A stretch of DNA of 64,000 nucleotides. It comes from Actinernus sp. WN-2022 (lineage: Eukaryota; Cnidaria; Anthozoa; Actiniaria; Actinernidae). Location of the stretch: assembly GCA_030867875.1 (NCBI GenBank), contig JAOWCC010001751.1:21164026-21228025 (forward strand). The letters run 5' to 3'. The notes beneath the pieces were generated by a model. It was not told the origin of the DNA. It was given only the letters and a program-made list of their open reading frames with translations, and did not search any database. The position numbers and the translations under genes were made by a program. Shown here piece by piece: positions 11,018-22,072 of this stretch; the first letter of the stretch is position 1; each line of letters starts with the position of its first letter.

Positions 11018-11743
11018 TGACGTACTGTTGGTAGGTAACCCTGTCCTTCCTCCGAGTGTGGAAATGTGGAAATCTGGCAATGTGGAAATGTGACGGAACG
11101 TACTGTTGGTCACCCTGTCGTTGCTCCGAGTGTGGAAATGTGGAAATGTGGAAATGTGACGGAACGTACTGTTGGTCACCCTGTCCTTCCTCCGAGTGTG
11201 GAAATGTGGAAATCTGGCAATGTGGAAATGTGAAGGAACGTACTGTTGGTCACCCTGTCCTTCCTCCGAGTGTGGAAATGTGGAAATCTGGCAACGTGGA
11301 AATGTGACGGAACGTACTGTTGATCACCCTGTCGTTGCTCCGAGTGTGGAAATGTGGAAATCTGGCAATGTGGAAATGTGACGGAACGTACTGTTGGTCA
11401 CCCTGTCCTTCCTCCGAGTGTGGAAATGTGGCAATGTGACGGAACGTACTGTTGGTCACCCTGTCGTTCCTCCGAGTGTGGAAATGTGGAAATCTGGCAA
11501 TGTGGAAATGTGACGGAACGTACTGTTGGTCACCCTGTCCTTCCTCCGAGTGTGGAAATCTGGCAATGTGGAAATGTGAAGGAACGTACTGTTGGTCACC
11601 CTGTCCTTCCTCCGAGTGTGGAAATGTGGAAATCTGGCAATGTGGAAATGTGAAGGAACGTACCGTTGGTCACCCTGTCCTTCCTCCGAGTGTGGAAATG
11701 TGGAAATGTGACGGAACGTACTGTTGGTCACCCTGTGGCACTT
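11018..11743. repeat. Modular minisatellite, left arm (about 10 units)
   Basis: Units of 57-74 bp start CGTACTGTTGGTCACCCTGT, then CCTTCCTCCGAGTGTGG, and end with a variable number of GGAAATGTG / GGAAATCTGGCAATGTG submodules. Unit starts near 11023, 11099, 11165, 11239, 11313, 11387, 11445, 11519, 11586, 11660 and 11717. Long frames across it only reflect the repeat and are not counted as genes. Confidence 0.95.
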
Positions 11744-12154
11744 AACGGGCCTGCCATGTTTTGCTTCGCTTCACGAAGAAGTTACAACCGTACAAGTGCT
11801 CAGGTAACTCGATCACCAGCTAACCTGAAAACTAACTCCTACCTCTCTGGAACTAATGACATTTTACCCTGGATTTTGTGTTAACACCCCTTGTTGTATA
11901 ATTATGCCAAGAACGCCAGAAACGTGCACAAGAACGACAACGTATATTTTCGAGTTTAATTACAGTCAAATGGCTTCCCACAAACAAAAAACGTTTTTGG
12001 CAAATACAGAGCCATGTTAGATGCCGATTCAGCCGACTAATAACCTCTCTTTACAATTTGCACCCGACTAACTCGATCGAACTGTACTGTACACTATAAC
12101 GGGCTATAACCTCTTAACTTTTCGCTATATATATATATATGATCAAGACAATAA

Positions 12155-12436
12155 TTATTTGTCCATTGAAATTTGCTTGAAATTTCTGGAGCTGTCGCGG
12201 CCGCTTTCGCTTGCTCCTTTTTTTAGTACAAGGACGTTAGGGAGACCATGATCACTCTTCAAAGCAGCTGCAATAGGCAAAACTGCCTTGTTGATTAAAA
12301 TGATTTTATTATCATAACAGTAACAGGGTTTTTCAATTTCCAGAACTACAGTAATATGATACATATTGTCACTGTTTGTTTGGCTCAATCCTGGTTTGTG
12401 GTAAACTACCCACCCATCTCTCCCTTGGATATGCAT
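12155..12436 (-). CDS. Hypothetical 93-codon frame, left arm copy
   Basis: Reads MHIQGRDGWVVYHKPG through a cysteine/tyrosine patch (CYCYDNKI) to a basic serine-rich end. The mirror copy at 16071-16352 encodes an identical protein; the one base difference I noticed (CCA/CCG, proline) is silent. No known domain. It could be a chance frame preserved simply because the arms are young or gene-converted. Confidence 0.25.
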   Translation of the reverse strand: MHIQGRDGWVVYHKPGLSQTNSDNMYHITVVLEIEKPCYCYDNKIILINKAVLPIAAALKSDHGLPNVLVLKKGASESGRDSSRNFKQISMDK

Positions 12437-12834
12437 AGTTCTATTAATAATTAACCAATAATGGCTAGGGTCAAGTGTGGGGGTTTCCCAAAAACCGTGA
12501 TTGATCCATTTGTTTTCACTGGACTATTCTATTTCCCAACAGTATTTCCTTAACATCTCAGGGGTTACTCCCATATGCAAACTACAAACCTATGTGCCAC
12601 CGGATAAGGTAGTGCGTATTTTACGTAGCTTCTCTGTATACCTTTTCCTTGTATTGTGAACCCTAAGTGAATCATTAATTTGTTTCTGTCCAGTCACATT
12701 GATGTGCTATATCATCCATGGACAAAGAAAACAAAAAATTAATCTGAAATGTTGGAATGGTTTCCATTTCCGATTTGTCTTACCCTCAAATGAAAATATT
12801 TGTGGCACACACCCATCCTAAATTTACAGGAGTA

Positions 12835-13417
12835 TATTTCCATAGTTACGAAAGAAAGAACAATGGAACTTTCTCTTGATAGTACCCAAGATAAGTCTTC
12901 GGGTATAATTGTGACCCCAGATAGTTCAGCCAATGAAATTTCAAGGATCTGACTGTACAATAGGCCTTCACGCCACAAAGTTACTGGGGTGTGATATTCA
13001 ATGGTCTTCGTGTAACCGCTTTACCCAGGTAAATTCGAACCCCAGATGGATTTTATTGGGGCCAGTTTTACTGGGTAAACAACTTTATCTCGAGTAGTGT
13101 AACCGCAGCTAATATGTAACTTACATGTAGACCAAATAAAAACATAGAATTACTGGTATGTGGTTCTGGTTAATATTTGTAAGAAAAAAAGGTCAGTAGC
13201 CCAAGATACTAACTTGTTATTTGTCTCACTTTTTGCACCAGCTGGCTTTACATTTTAAAGGTGTCCATAAAACCATAGCAATTCTCTAATGTAAAGCTTG
13301 GTCAGCAGAACTTTCTTTATTTGGCATTATAGCATTTGCATTATTTTGTCATAATTAAACCAAACCTGTTATTGTTAAAACATGTTTGAGATGGCATAAT
13401 GTCAACACACAGCCCCT
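12835..13417. other. Palindrome spacer, left part
   Basis: Single-copy in this window. Contains no credible gene; CTTTACCCAGG and CTGGGTAAAC (13020-13075) form a weak inverted pair. Confidence 0.35.
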
Positions 13418-13421
13418 TTAA

Positions 13422-14895
13422 CCCTTTCCCTCCTGCACCGCCCGTAACCACCCAACATGAAGCATGTACCTGGAGAAAATTATTGCATCAAACCTAGACA
13501 TGCTGGAAATACGATGTTGTGATATTATTTCAAGGGATGAATGACTTTGAAGCCACAGCTGTAACGGGGATTGCTTGACTCAGCCGACTCCCACTTTGGA
13601 GAAAAACTTATTTGTTTTGGAGGTTGTTGTTCATTTCTTCGCTTTTCACGAATTTTGAGGAGCTGAAAATCGGCTCGAAAAACCCTTCCCATTCACACTT
13701 GAAATCAAAAGCAAATACAAAATGACCACTCAGTCGTTACAGTACCTTGTTTAATCTTTCCAACCAGCAGGTTTGTTTGCATAAAATGCACCAAACGACT
13801 GTACGTGAACCACGCCGATGTTTACACTGCATTTCACTCGACCACATTTACCTGCTCCCACCTCCAACTGCATGCTGGGTAATCAACAAAAAATTCACAA
13901 GGGGTCTCCCACTCTGGGACTCTGGTAGGGTTTTACCCCTACAACCAAGAGCGGTGATTTGGACTCAAGCCGTTGCTTTAAAGTGACAAAAACACATCCT
14001 AATAGGTTGAGCAGCTGGGGAAAAGACAACCAACTGCAAAATTTCAAGGATTTCAGTGAAGAATTATTTCATGTGTCTCAAAGCAGAAACACAACGGAAA
14101 AACCCTGTGAAACCCCTCGCAAGGCCTACTAAAAGCAAACCAAGTACTTTCCAGCCATCCTCAGACTTAAAGTGCATATGAGCCCTAGCCAGTTATCTTT
14201 GATATCGATTGTACATGAAGTGGTTAGTCCAACGGTAGAATATTTCTTGATTTGGGTGTTGCGTCTACGAGATATAAAGGTTTATATTTCCAGTATGCTA
14301 ATGATGTGATGTCATCACCGGCATCACTTATTATACAAAAGTATGCTGGTAGAGACAATTTACCTATTTTTAAATTGCAAGTTATATTTGAAGCTTATCA
14401 AAGTGATTTTACAAAAAAAATATTCTAAATTAGAAAACAGCTTAATTCACAAGCACAAAGAAATTCAGCAAATGTCGGTGATGACATCACATCATTAGCA
14501 TACTGGAAATATAAACCTTTATATCTCGTAGACGCAACACCCAAATCAAGAAATATTCTACCATTGGACTAACCACTTCATGTACAATCGATATCAAAGA
14601 TAACTGGCTAGGGCTCATATGCACTTTAATGATGTCCTCTAGCTCTCTTGCAGTGGCTTTTTTCTCCCAAATTAGAGCACATTTCATTGGAAACCCTACC
14701 GAAGCAGCCATACCTACCGCTAATGAGTGCACAGAATTCTCCCAAATGGCATTGTGGGAAAAGTTTGAGCCCTCGGCTTAAAAAGTCAGCAGTATTTAAC
14801 TGCCCCAGGCTAGCCAAACTTGAACCGAGGGGGGAGGGTTGAGTTAGCACTCAGGATTTCACCAACTGAGCCAAACATGTCCAGTAGGGAAAGGG
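13422..14895. mobile_element. TTAA-flanked element (family 2), copy 1, interrupted
   Basis: TIRs CCCTTTCCCT / AGGGAAAGGG flanked by TTAA on both sides (13418-13421, 14896-14899). The same sequence recurs at 57697-58942. Copy 1 contains the 455-bp MITE 14171-14625. Removing that MITE plus one TTAA leaves 1015 bp, exactly the length of copy 2 without its SINE. TTAA duplications are typical of piggyBac and Kolobok relatives. No transposase frame is seen, so it is non-autonomous. Confidence 0.8.
14171..14625. mobile_element. 455-bp MITE with ~150-bp inverted arms, TTAA duplication
   Basis: Starts AGTGCATATGAGCCCTAGCC and ends with its complement, between TTAA at 14167-14170 and 14626-14629. Arms extend to about 14320 and from about 14480. 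The empty site in the 58-kb copy reads CACACTTGATGATGTCC, one base different from an uninterrupted TTAA. Related elements (shared core around ATATCGATT(C/G)TACAT) occur near 28.7, 42.3, 45.0 and 49.0 kb. Confidence 0.85.
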
Positions 14896-14899
14896 TTAA

Positions 14900-15659
14900 G
14901 CAGGATCAACACAGAAGTGTGATATGTCAAAAATGGCCCGGATGACATTCATGTCTGTAGATCCACAATCTGAATTGAGGCCAAGCCAGGCAAGTCTCAC
15001 ATCTCCAACACCATCTACTCTGTCAAGAAAAAGACAGTAGAAAGAGAAACAGTCAAAATTACATGCAAGTTGCAAACGTAGAAGAGCAATTTCACTTTTT
15101 TCTTATCAAGCTAGCAGGAAGTAACAAAAGTAAAAAAAAACTAGAATCATCTTGAGGAATTTAGGAAAATATTGAACAATTTAGAATGTCATCAACCACC
15201 TGACATGTAAAAAAATACTCTAAATTGCATCTTCCATTTCACTTAGTGTCAATTTGTACAATCAACACTACATGTACATGTTAGTAGCACAACGTGGTAC
15301 TCATGATACAGATTTTAACAATAAGTACAACAAGTATACAAAGTGTATGTTATGTCATCCGGGTCCTTTCTGTGGGATGCAGCCCATGCAATATTAGCTA
15401 TGAGGGTGCTTCTGATGTTTGGAGTGTTTGTTAAACTATTGTTGTTACTGTCACAAGGGGGAGTATTATTAACATTAAAACTCCAGTTATTATCACATTG
15501 ATATTATAATAAATTAATTATTGGATGTTTAACCAATATTACTTTTAATCATTATGGAGCCTTATAGTAAAGTGTCTACATCCATGTAGATTCCATGTAC
15601 AATATTATTTTGACATAAGAATAATTTCGATACTCTCGTTCTAACTACGCCCCAGGGGG
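14900..15659. other. Palindrome spacer, right part
   Basis: AT-rich, no open frame of interest and no clear repeat. Nothing more can be supported. Confidence 0.35.
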
Positions 15660-16070
15660 TACTCCTGTAAATTTAGGATGGGTGTGTGCCACAAATATTT
15701 TCATTTGAGGGTAAGACAAATCGGAAATGGAAACCATTTTTAAGACCCAAAACCAACATTTCAGATTAATTTTTTGTTTTCTTTGTCCATGGATGATACA
15801 GCACATCAATGTGACTGGACAGAAACAAATTAATGATTCACTTAGGGATCACAATACAAGGAAAAGGTATACAGAGAAGCTACGTAAAATACGCACTACC
15901 TTATCCGGTGGCACATAGGTTTGTAGTTTGCATATGGGAGTAACCCCGAGATGTTAAGGAAATACTGTTGGGAAATAGAATAGTCCAGTGAAAACAAATG
16001 GATCAATCACGGTTTTTGGGAAACCCCCACACTTGACCCTAGCCATTATTGGTTAATTATTAATAGAACT

Positions 16071-16352
16071 ATGCATATCCAAGGGAGAGATGGGTGGGTA
16101 GTTTACCACAAACCGGGATTGAGCCAAACAAACAGTGACAATATGTATCATATTACTGTAGTTCTGGAAATTGAAAAACCCTGTTACTGTTATGATAATA
16201 AAATCATTTTAATCAACAAGGCAGTTTTGCCTATTGCAGCTGCTTTGAAGAGTGATCATGGTCTCCCTAACGTCCTTGTACTAAAAAAAGGAGCAAGCGA
16301 AAGCGGCCGCGACAGCTCCAGAAATTTCAAGCAAATTTCAATGGACAAATAA
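16071..16352 (+). CDS. Hypothetical 93-codon frame, right arm copy
   Basis: Same predicted protein as 12155-12436 on the other arm (starts MHIQGRDGWVVYHKPG, ends FKQISMDK). No recognised domain, no ribosomal or splice evidence. Retained only because the translation is unchanged between arms. Confidence 0.25.
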   Translation: MHIQGRDGWVVYHKPGLSQTNSDNMYHITVVLEIEKPCYCYDNKIILINKAVLPIAAALKSDHGLPNVLVLKKGASESGRDSSRNFKQISMDK

Positions 16353-16788
16353 TTATTGTCTTGATCATATATATATATATAGCGAAAAGTTAAGAGGTTA
16401 TAGCCCGTTAAAGTTTACAGTACAGTTCGATCGAGTTAGTCGGGTGCAAATTGTAAAGAGAGGTTATTAGTCGGCTGAATCGGCATCTAACATGGCTCTG
16501 TATTTGCCAAAAACGTTTTTTGTTTGTGGGAAGCCATTTGACTGTAATTAAACTCGAAAATATACGTTGTCGTTCTTGTGCACGTTTCTGGCGTTCTTGG
16601 CATAATTATACAACAAGGGGTGTTAACACAAAATCCAGGGTAAAATGTCATTAGTTCCAGAGAGGTAGGAGTTAGTTTTCAGGTTAGCTGGTGATCGAGT
16701 GAGTTACCTGAGTACTTGTACAGTTGTAACTTCTTCGTGAATTAGCGAAGCAAAACATGGCGGGCCCGTTAAGTGCCACAGGGTGACC

Positions 16789-17315
16789 AACAGTACGTTC
16801 CTTCACATTTCCACATTGCCAGATTTCCACATTTCCACACTCGGAGGAAGGACAGGGTGACCAACAGTACGTTCCGTCACATTTCCACATTGCCAGATTT
16901 CCACATTTCCACACTCGGAGGAAGGACAGGATGACCAACAGTACGTTCCTTCACATTTCCACATTGCCAGATTTCCACATTTCCACACTCGGAGGAAGGA
17001 CAGGGTGACCAACAGTACGTTCCGTCACATTTCCACATTTCCACATTTCCACACTCGGAGGAAGGACAGGGTGAGCAACAGTACGTTCCGTCACATTTCT
17101 ACATTGCCAGATTTCCACATTTCCACACTCGGAGGAAGGACAGGATGACCAACAGTACGTTCCTTCACATTTCCACATTGCCAGATTTCCACATTTCCAC
17201 ACTCGGAGCAACGACAGGGTGACCAACAGTACGTTCCGTCACATTTCCACATTGCCAGATTTCCACATTTCCACACTCGGAGCAACGACAGGGTTACCTA
17301 CCAACAGTACGTCAA
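16789..17315. repeat. Modular minisatellite, right arm (about 7 units)
   Basis: Reverse-complement version of the left array with unit borders near 16796, 16870, 16943, 17017, 17084, 17158, 17232 and 17308. About three units fewer than the left array, so copy number has changed since the arms were formed. Confidence 0.95.
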
Positions 17316-18864
17316 GGCTTATGAAAGATATTGATTAGAATCATATCAAGACGAATTCTACAGTGATTTCAGCCCATGTTCATTAAATTCTATGGACTGA
17401 ATATATATTCATAAATTCCATTCTGATGACGCATTCTGTGCTCTTCTACCCGAAGAAAAAGCCGTTCTCTGTCTGACAGTGACAGGGCCCTTTTAAAAGA
17501 ATTTTAACAGTCGTTTCGCCTCCCATGCACATGTATTTAAATGTTTATAAATTTGGGAACGAAAATCCAGCATGCAGTGAGTGAGTATAAACTGAGTAAG
17601 TAATCCGAAATGAAGATTTTTTCAAACGAACGATAAATGACTCTGATGTGGAAATCGCATATTTATCTGTGGCGTGTTATTGTTGTTCTATTTCCCGGGT
17701 CTATTTACATCTGTCCTGTAGCTCTTTGTATTTGATTATTATCTCTTGGTTTAGGCATTCTACAGACAGAGTGTATTTAATGTGTTTTTTTTAGAACTGA
17801 CATAATGATATTATGTATAGAATAGTGTATTTATCATTATTGCAAGTTTATAACATGACATAACTAAATTTGGTCCAGAACTGAGAGTATACTTACATGC
17901 AAGTGGCACTCTTTCTTTCCCTTCCCCTTTCTTGGTACCATAATATATCCATGCAAGCTAGATCTTGTTTCAGTGTTTTCCATCTGAGCTGGTCCTGGCT
18001 TAAGATAACCCTAAGGTTACCTTAAGGACCTACCTTCTCATCATTGTATTTCTTATTATGCCTTATTACTCGTAAACATTTCCATCATCTTATGAGAAAT
18101 TAAATGTAATTGTTGTTGTTGTTCCTCAGTTCTTGGCGTCAGCATCGTCACTTTCACTCGGTCATGATCAGGAGTACGAGTACTTTTACGAATTATTTGG
18201 GAATGAAAATTAATCTTGCTGCAACCCCTGAGTGAATGATATAAAAAGGGTGGACATTGCATGTTTATTTGTGGCCTGCCGTTATAAGTTTCAGTCTCCT
18301 TCAAGATGTAGAAAATGAGCACTAGCACAGTGGCAGTTCACTGATACTAGAAAATGGTGGTCTGTAGTTTACGACCTCAATTGAAAATATTGTATTGAGA
18401 ATGTAGCCTGAATGTCAGCCGTCTCCACTGGTTTGCTAATAATTGAGAATTACAAATAGATGACTTTATTTCACATGTAGAATTACATTACCTAACTATT
18501 CACAATGAATAGCCACATTATGTGGAATTTGTTGTTCTAAATTGCTTGATTTCTCATAGTTGTACTGCACCTGATATAATTACAATGCATCAAATTTGAG
18601 TGACTCAATATCGTGCAGACTACTCAAATAACCATTGCACTTCAATCAACAACACCCATACCAAGTTTTTTTGTAATTCTAATGACCCTCAAGGAACAAT
18701 AATATTGAAAAGAAAGTAATATTAAACTACAGAATTAAGGGAAATTGTGGCTGAAATGTACATGCACAGCATGTATACATGTATGTATGTGTTGTGTGTG
18801 TTGTGTGTGTATTATGGCTCTATCATTTCCAACCCCAAACCCCTAACCCCCCCCCCCCCCCCCC

Positions 18865-19164
18865 GGAATACGTGGGGCACTTGCACATTGACATTTGACA
18901 GACAAGAGCATCAGTAGAGAACCAATTCTCTGGCTACTCTAGCACAAACCATGTTGACACAAAATTATGCTAGCACTCCATGCAGTACATGCTATAGATG
19001 GCCCGAGTTAAGGCCACTCAGGGCCTCTTGTTTATATTATAAAGCATAATAAGAGAATGTTCATTAAGATGAGGAGGGGGCATGAAGATATCGGAATTGC
19101 GAGTACAATTTTCATAGCACCCCATCCATCATTTCAACTGTTTGAGTCCCCCCCCCCCCCCCCT
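18865..19164. other. Repeat fragment and C-run between palindrome and duplicated segment
   Basis: Includes an inverted fragment of repeat family 1 (about 18945-18990) and a C-run at 19146-19163. No gene. Confidence 0.4.
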
Positions 19165-19228
19165 CATAGTAGAGGGAAAACCTAGTGCAAAACAAAACCC
19201 AAGGCCCCCTTTGTAAACTCCAGTATTT
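19165..19228 (-). repeat. Duplicated segment, part 1 (cut by insertion)
   Basis: Reverse complement of 9945-10000 (AGAGGGAAAACCTAGTGC and CAAAACAAAACCCAAGG). It stops at CCAGTATTT, directly against the 19229 element, and continues at 22073. Confidence 0.85.
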
Positions 19229-19289
19229 GTGACCTTTCACGAGAAAACGTACACTAACGCTTTTCCGTTAAACGGGCAAATTTAAACGG

Positions 19290-19575
19290 TTAGTAAACGC
19301 TTTTTTGGGTCGTTTAAACGCTTTTCCAGATCGTTTAAACGCTTTTCCAGATCGTTTAAACGTTTTTTCAGATCGTTTAAACGTTTTTTCAGATCGTTTA
19401 AACGCTTTTTCAGATCGTTTAAACGCTTTTTCAAACCGTTTAAACGCTTTTTCAGATCGTTTAAACGATTTTTCAGATCGTTTAAACGGGCAGCTTCGGA
19501 AAGCAAACGGTTTACCAAAACGTTTAAATGGACTGGGTTGAAGAGCAAACGGTTTCTAAAAACGTTTAAACAATC
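19290..19575. repeat. Left subterminal array of GTTTAAAC units
   Basis: Ten GTTTAAAC octamers, mostly at 21-bp spacing with linkers such as GCTTTTTCAGATC. Because 21 is a multiple of three, both strands show long heptad-like frames (RLNDLKK repeats); these are repeat artefacts. Multiple identical palindromic sites near the end suggest transposase-binding sites (inference). Confidence 0.9.
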
Positions 19576-20755
19576 TTGGAAAGTGATTAAACGGTTTTCA
19601 GTGATAGCCTAAACGATTAAACTGCTTGCGGAAAGCAACTCGCTAGTGTCCTGTTGGCCCTGTAAATGTTTGCGGATAAGAGCGCGTCACTGGATGGATT
19701 TCTATACAGGGGCAAGAAATTTCCCTCAAAGGCGTGATCTTGGAGTTAAAACTGAAACGAAAAGCGCTAACTCCTTGCAGTTTGTCACTTTCAACTTTGC
19801 GAATAACTGCAAGGAAAACAATACTTCAAATACCCTAACAGGTTTCAGACAACTTCAATAAAATCGTTGTACACTTACATCCAATCAGAATATGAACTAC
19901 TCTCACGGTCATGATTTTGGAACAAAGATTTTAGATTTAGATTTTATGAAAGTAAACTATACAATAGCGAATGCGCTAAAATAATAGTAGGTACTCTCTC
20001 TACCGCTGTCAGTTTCTCAGTTTCCCTGCTCTTCGACTGATGCAACGTGGAAAGTAAAAGCAAGCCGTTAAACTCACCTGAAAACTTGTCTAAATTGCCA
20101 TTTGCAGGCCTATCTTTTTCTTCTTACGATGTCTTCTTTGCAATCTTGCGACTCCCCGTTGTGTTCATTAAAGTTAAACCGGCACCAAATTAATGATTTT
20201 GAATGCGAACTTCCGATCCCGGGTGGTTTGTTTTGGAAGTGAGTTCCAGTGTTCCGACTTACTGGTAGTAACATATTAATCAGAAATATTGTGCTACATA
20301 TACTCGCGCAAATGATTCGGCGTAGCGGATTCCTTGTTTTTCTGCAAGAACACCGATTATTCTGAGCGCATCGGTGCCGTCATGCGCGCGAAGTTGTAAG
20401 TTAATTTGCATGTTTCCATAACGACAAAGAAAACAATACGCTGTGGATCAACAAGACAAAGAAACCAAAGACGACATTTTCGAGAAGTTAGAATCAGCCA
20501 ACTGAGTGTCAATGTAAATATTGCTAAATGATGTTTTCAATAAAATGTTTATTTTACTCTTAATGACTAATGCACTTGCAATTTGGTGATATGCGTTTAA
20601 AGACAATGAACAAAGTCGAGCGCAACTGCCTCGTGGGGACGCGTAAATCAGTTTGATATACACCAGGAGGTTTGCCATATCCAGGGATTAAAGATATCCA
20701 ACTATGGAACTCCGTTATTGGACCCTTTGAATTGTCTAAACTGTTCCAGGACCCC

Positions 20756-20833
20756 TAGCCTACGTACAGCATCCCCTACGGAAACGATGAAATCGCCTTT
20801 CTCCCGCAAGTAGTGGATGCTGTACGCAGGCTA
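20756..20833. mobile_element. 78-bp hairpin MITE with 9-bp target duplication
   Basis: Starts TAGCCTACGTACAGCATCC and ends GGATGCTGTACGCAGGCTA. Flanks are CAGGACCCC (20747-20755) and CGGGACCCC (20834-20842). An empty copy, CCGGGACCCCCTACAATAA, follows at about 20866. It shares the TAGCCT terminus and duplication length with the hairpin at 3088. Confidence 0.78.
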
Positions 20834-21767
20834 CGGGACCCCCTACAATAAAATAGGTTTGAACTGTTCCGGGACCCCCTACAATAAAATAGGTCTGAAC
20901 TAGAAAAAAAAAACCATTTCAACTCCAAGCATTGGATGACTCAAATATTTTCCTTGCTGTGGTAAGTAGTCAGCCATTCTAATATCTACTTGATGTAGAA
21001 AAAAAAAGGTTAGATGCCACTCAAAACGTCTGACAGCAATCCCCTGGCTTGTTCATTTCACTCCGGTGTGTTTATCTTCACATCACATTCTCTGGTCGAT
21101 CTGGCGTACAGCATGGCTTGATTGTTCGATTCTTCAGTGTTCAGGCCAGGTAAGTCATTCTGTATAATCATTTTAAATAACGCTAATATTCTTATATGCT
21201 GCCCTTTACAAATGAGTTCAAACACTTGTGATAATTATAATTTCTGAAATTGAAGTTGGAACCCCGCGGTATTTTTGTGTCCGAAATTAGACACGTGTCT
21301 GCATCCCTGAGTCGGTCGTTTTCTCAGGCTAGAGAATCGTAAAACTTGGAAGATGCCACTTCGCAGCGTAAAACTTAGAAAACCTCTAGCACCCAGGTTA
21401 TTTAACTTGTGGAAATTCATCTTACATTTTGTATAACGGTGTTAAATCTCGTATTTTGTCACACCTTTGTTTCTGAGGATTATAATAAATATTTATTTAT
21501 TGCAAACCAGCAATTCCCATAAGTGAGTTTCGAAACCGTTTGAATTAAGTCGAACTTCTTGCGTTTAAGAAGTTCTTGCGATTCGAGCTACAGTAACTCG
21601 ATGAGGGTGAACGTTTGTTTACTGGCTCGTCCGTGTCCGTGGCAGAGGACACTCACAAAGGCTCACCTGCGGTAAGAAATACGCAATATCGATCTGTCAA
21701 AACAAAAGGAAGATAAGTTCTCATGGTGAAGTACGTAGCGCGGCGTGTAAGATAGTTTGGTTGTTCG

Positions 21768-22018
21768 ATTAAACGGTTTGCCAAGGCAATTAAACGGCCA
21801 AACACGGACTATTGAACGATCCGACAAATCGTTTAAACGGTTTCTGTTTTGAAGCAAACGATTTGCGAAAACGTTTAAACGGGCAGGCTGAAAAAGCAAA
21901 CGATTTTTCAAATCGTTTAAACGGAATTCTAAACCGTTTAAACGATTTTCGAAAACGTTTAAACGGTTTTCGAAAACGTTTAAACGACTTTTTTACCCGT
22001 TTAAACGGATAACAAACG
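21768..22018. repeat. Right subterminal array of GTTTAAAC units
   Basis: Seven GTTTAAAC octamers with linkers such as GGTTTTCGAAAAC, spaced 21 bp near the end and further apart inward. Linkers differ from the left array, so the arrays evolved separately. Confidence 0.88.
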
Positions 22019-22072
22019 GTTTAGAGCACTAAACGGAAAAGCGTTAGTGTACGTTTTCTCGTGAAAGGTCAC

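Larger units (their letters stand above)
10885..12834. repeat. Giant palindrome, left arm, inner part
   Basis: Reverse complement of 15660-17465. Shared landmarks: the minisatellite, GGCATCTAACATGGCTCTG, the (AT)n tract at 12127-12141, GGCCGC near 12200, and the end at CCTAAATTTACAGGAGTA. Identity is high enough that a 93-codon frame is the same protein in both arms. Confidence 0.92.
15660..18850. repeat. Giant palindrome, right arm (uninterrupted)
   Basis: About 3.19 kb, inverted match to 6228-7587 plus 10885-12834. At 17470-17490 (inverted) it reads CAGACAGAGAACGGC where the left arm carries the 3.3-kb element, so it is the uninterrupted version or an excision scar. The outer end is a C-run at 18848-18864. 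Confidence 0.92.
19229..22072. mobile_element. 2.8-kb inverted-repeat element with GTTTAAAC subterminal arrays
   Basis: Ends GTGACCTTTCACGAGAAAAC and its complement; the TIR continues for about 43 bp (through CGTACACTAACGCTTTTCCG). It is flanked by ATTT on both sides, and the empty site at 9934-9953 has this ATTT once, supporting a 4-bp duplication. Just inside each end are arrays of about 21-bp units built on CGTTTAAACG. The interior (19.6-21.7 kb) shows no transposase, so it is non-autonomous. A 4-bp duplication occurs in several superfamilies (e.g. Sola, Academ); no assignment is made. Confidence 0.85.

Noticed and set aside
11056..11745. Many overlapping frames rich in CGNVEIWQCGNV
   Set aside because: Minisatellite artefact, present in several frames and in the mirror array.
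10994..17315. CRISPR-like array
   Set aside because: Units are tandem without unique spacers and lie in eukaryotic intergenic DNA; it is a minisatellite.
19282..19548. Long coiled-coil-like frames with RLNDLKK heptads on both strands
   Set aside because: They come from a 21-bp DNA repeat (GTTTAAAC units); both strands are open for the same reason. Not a protein gene.
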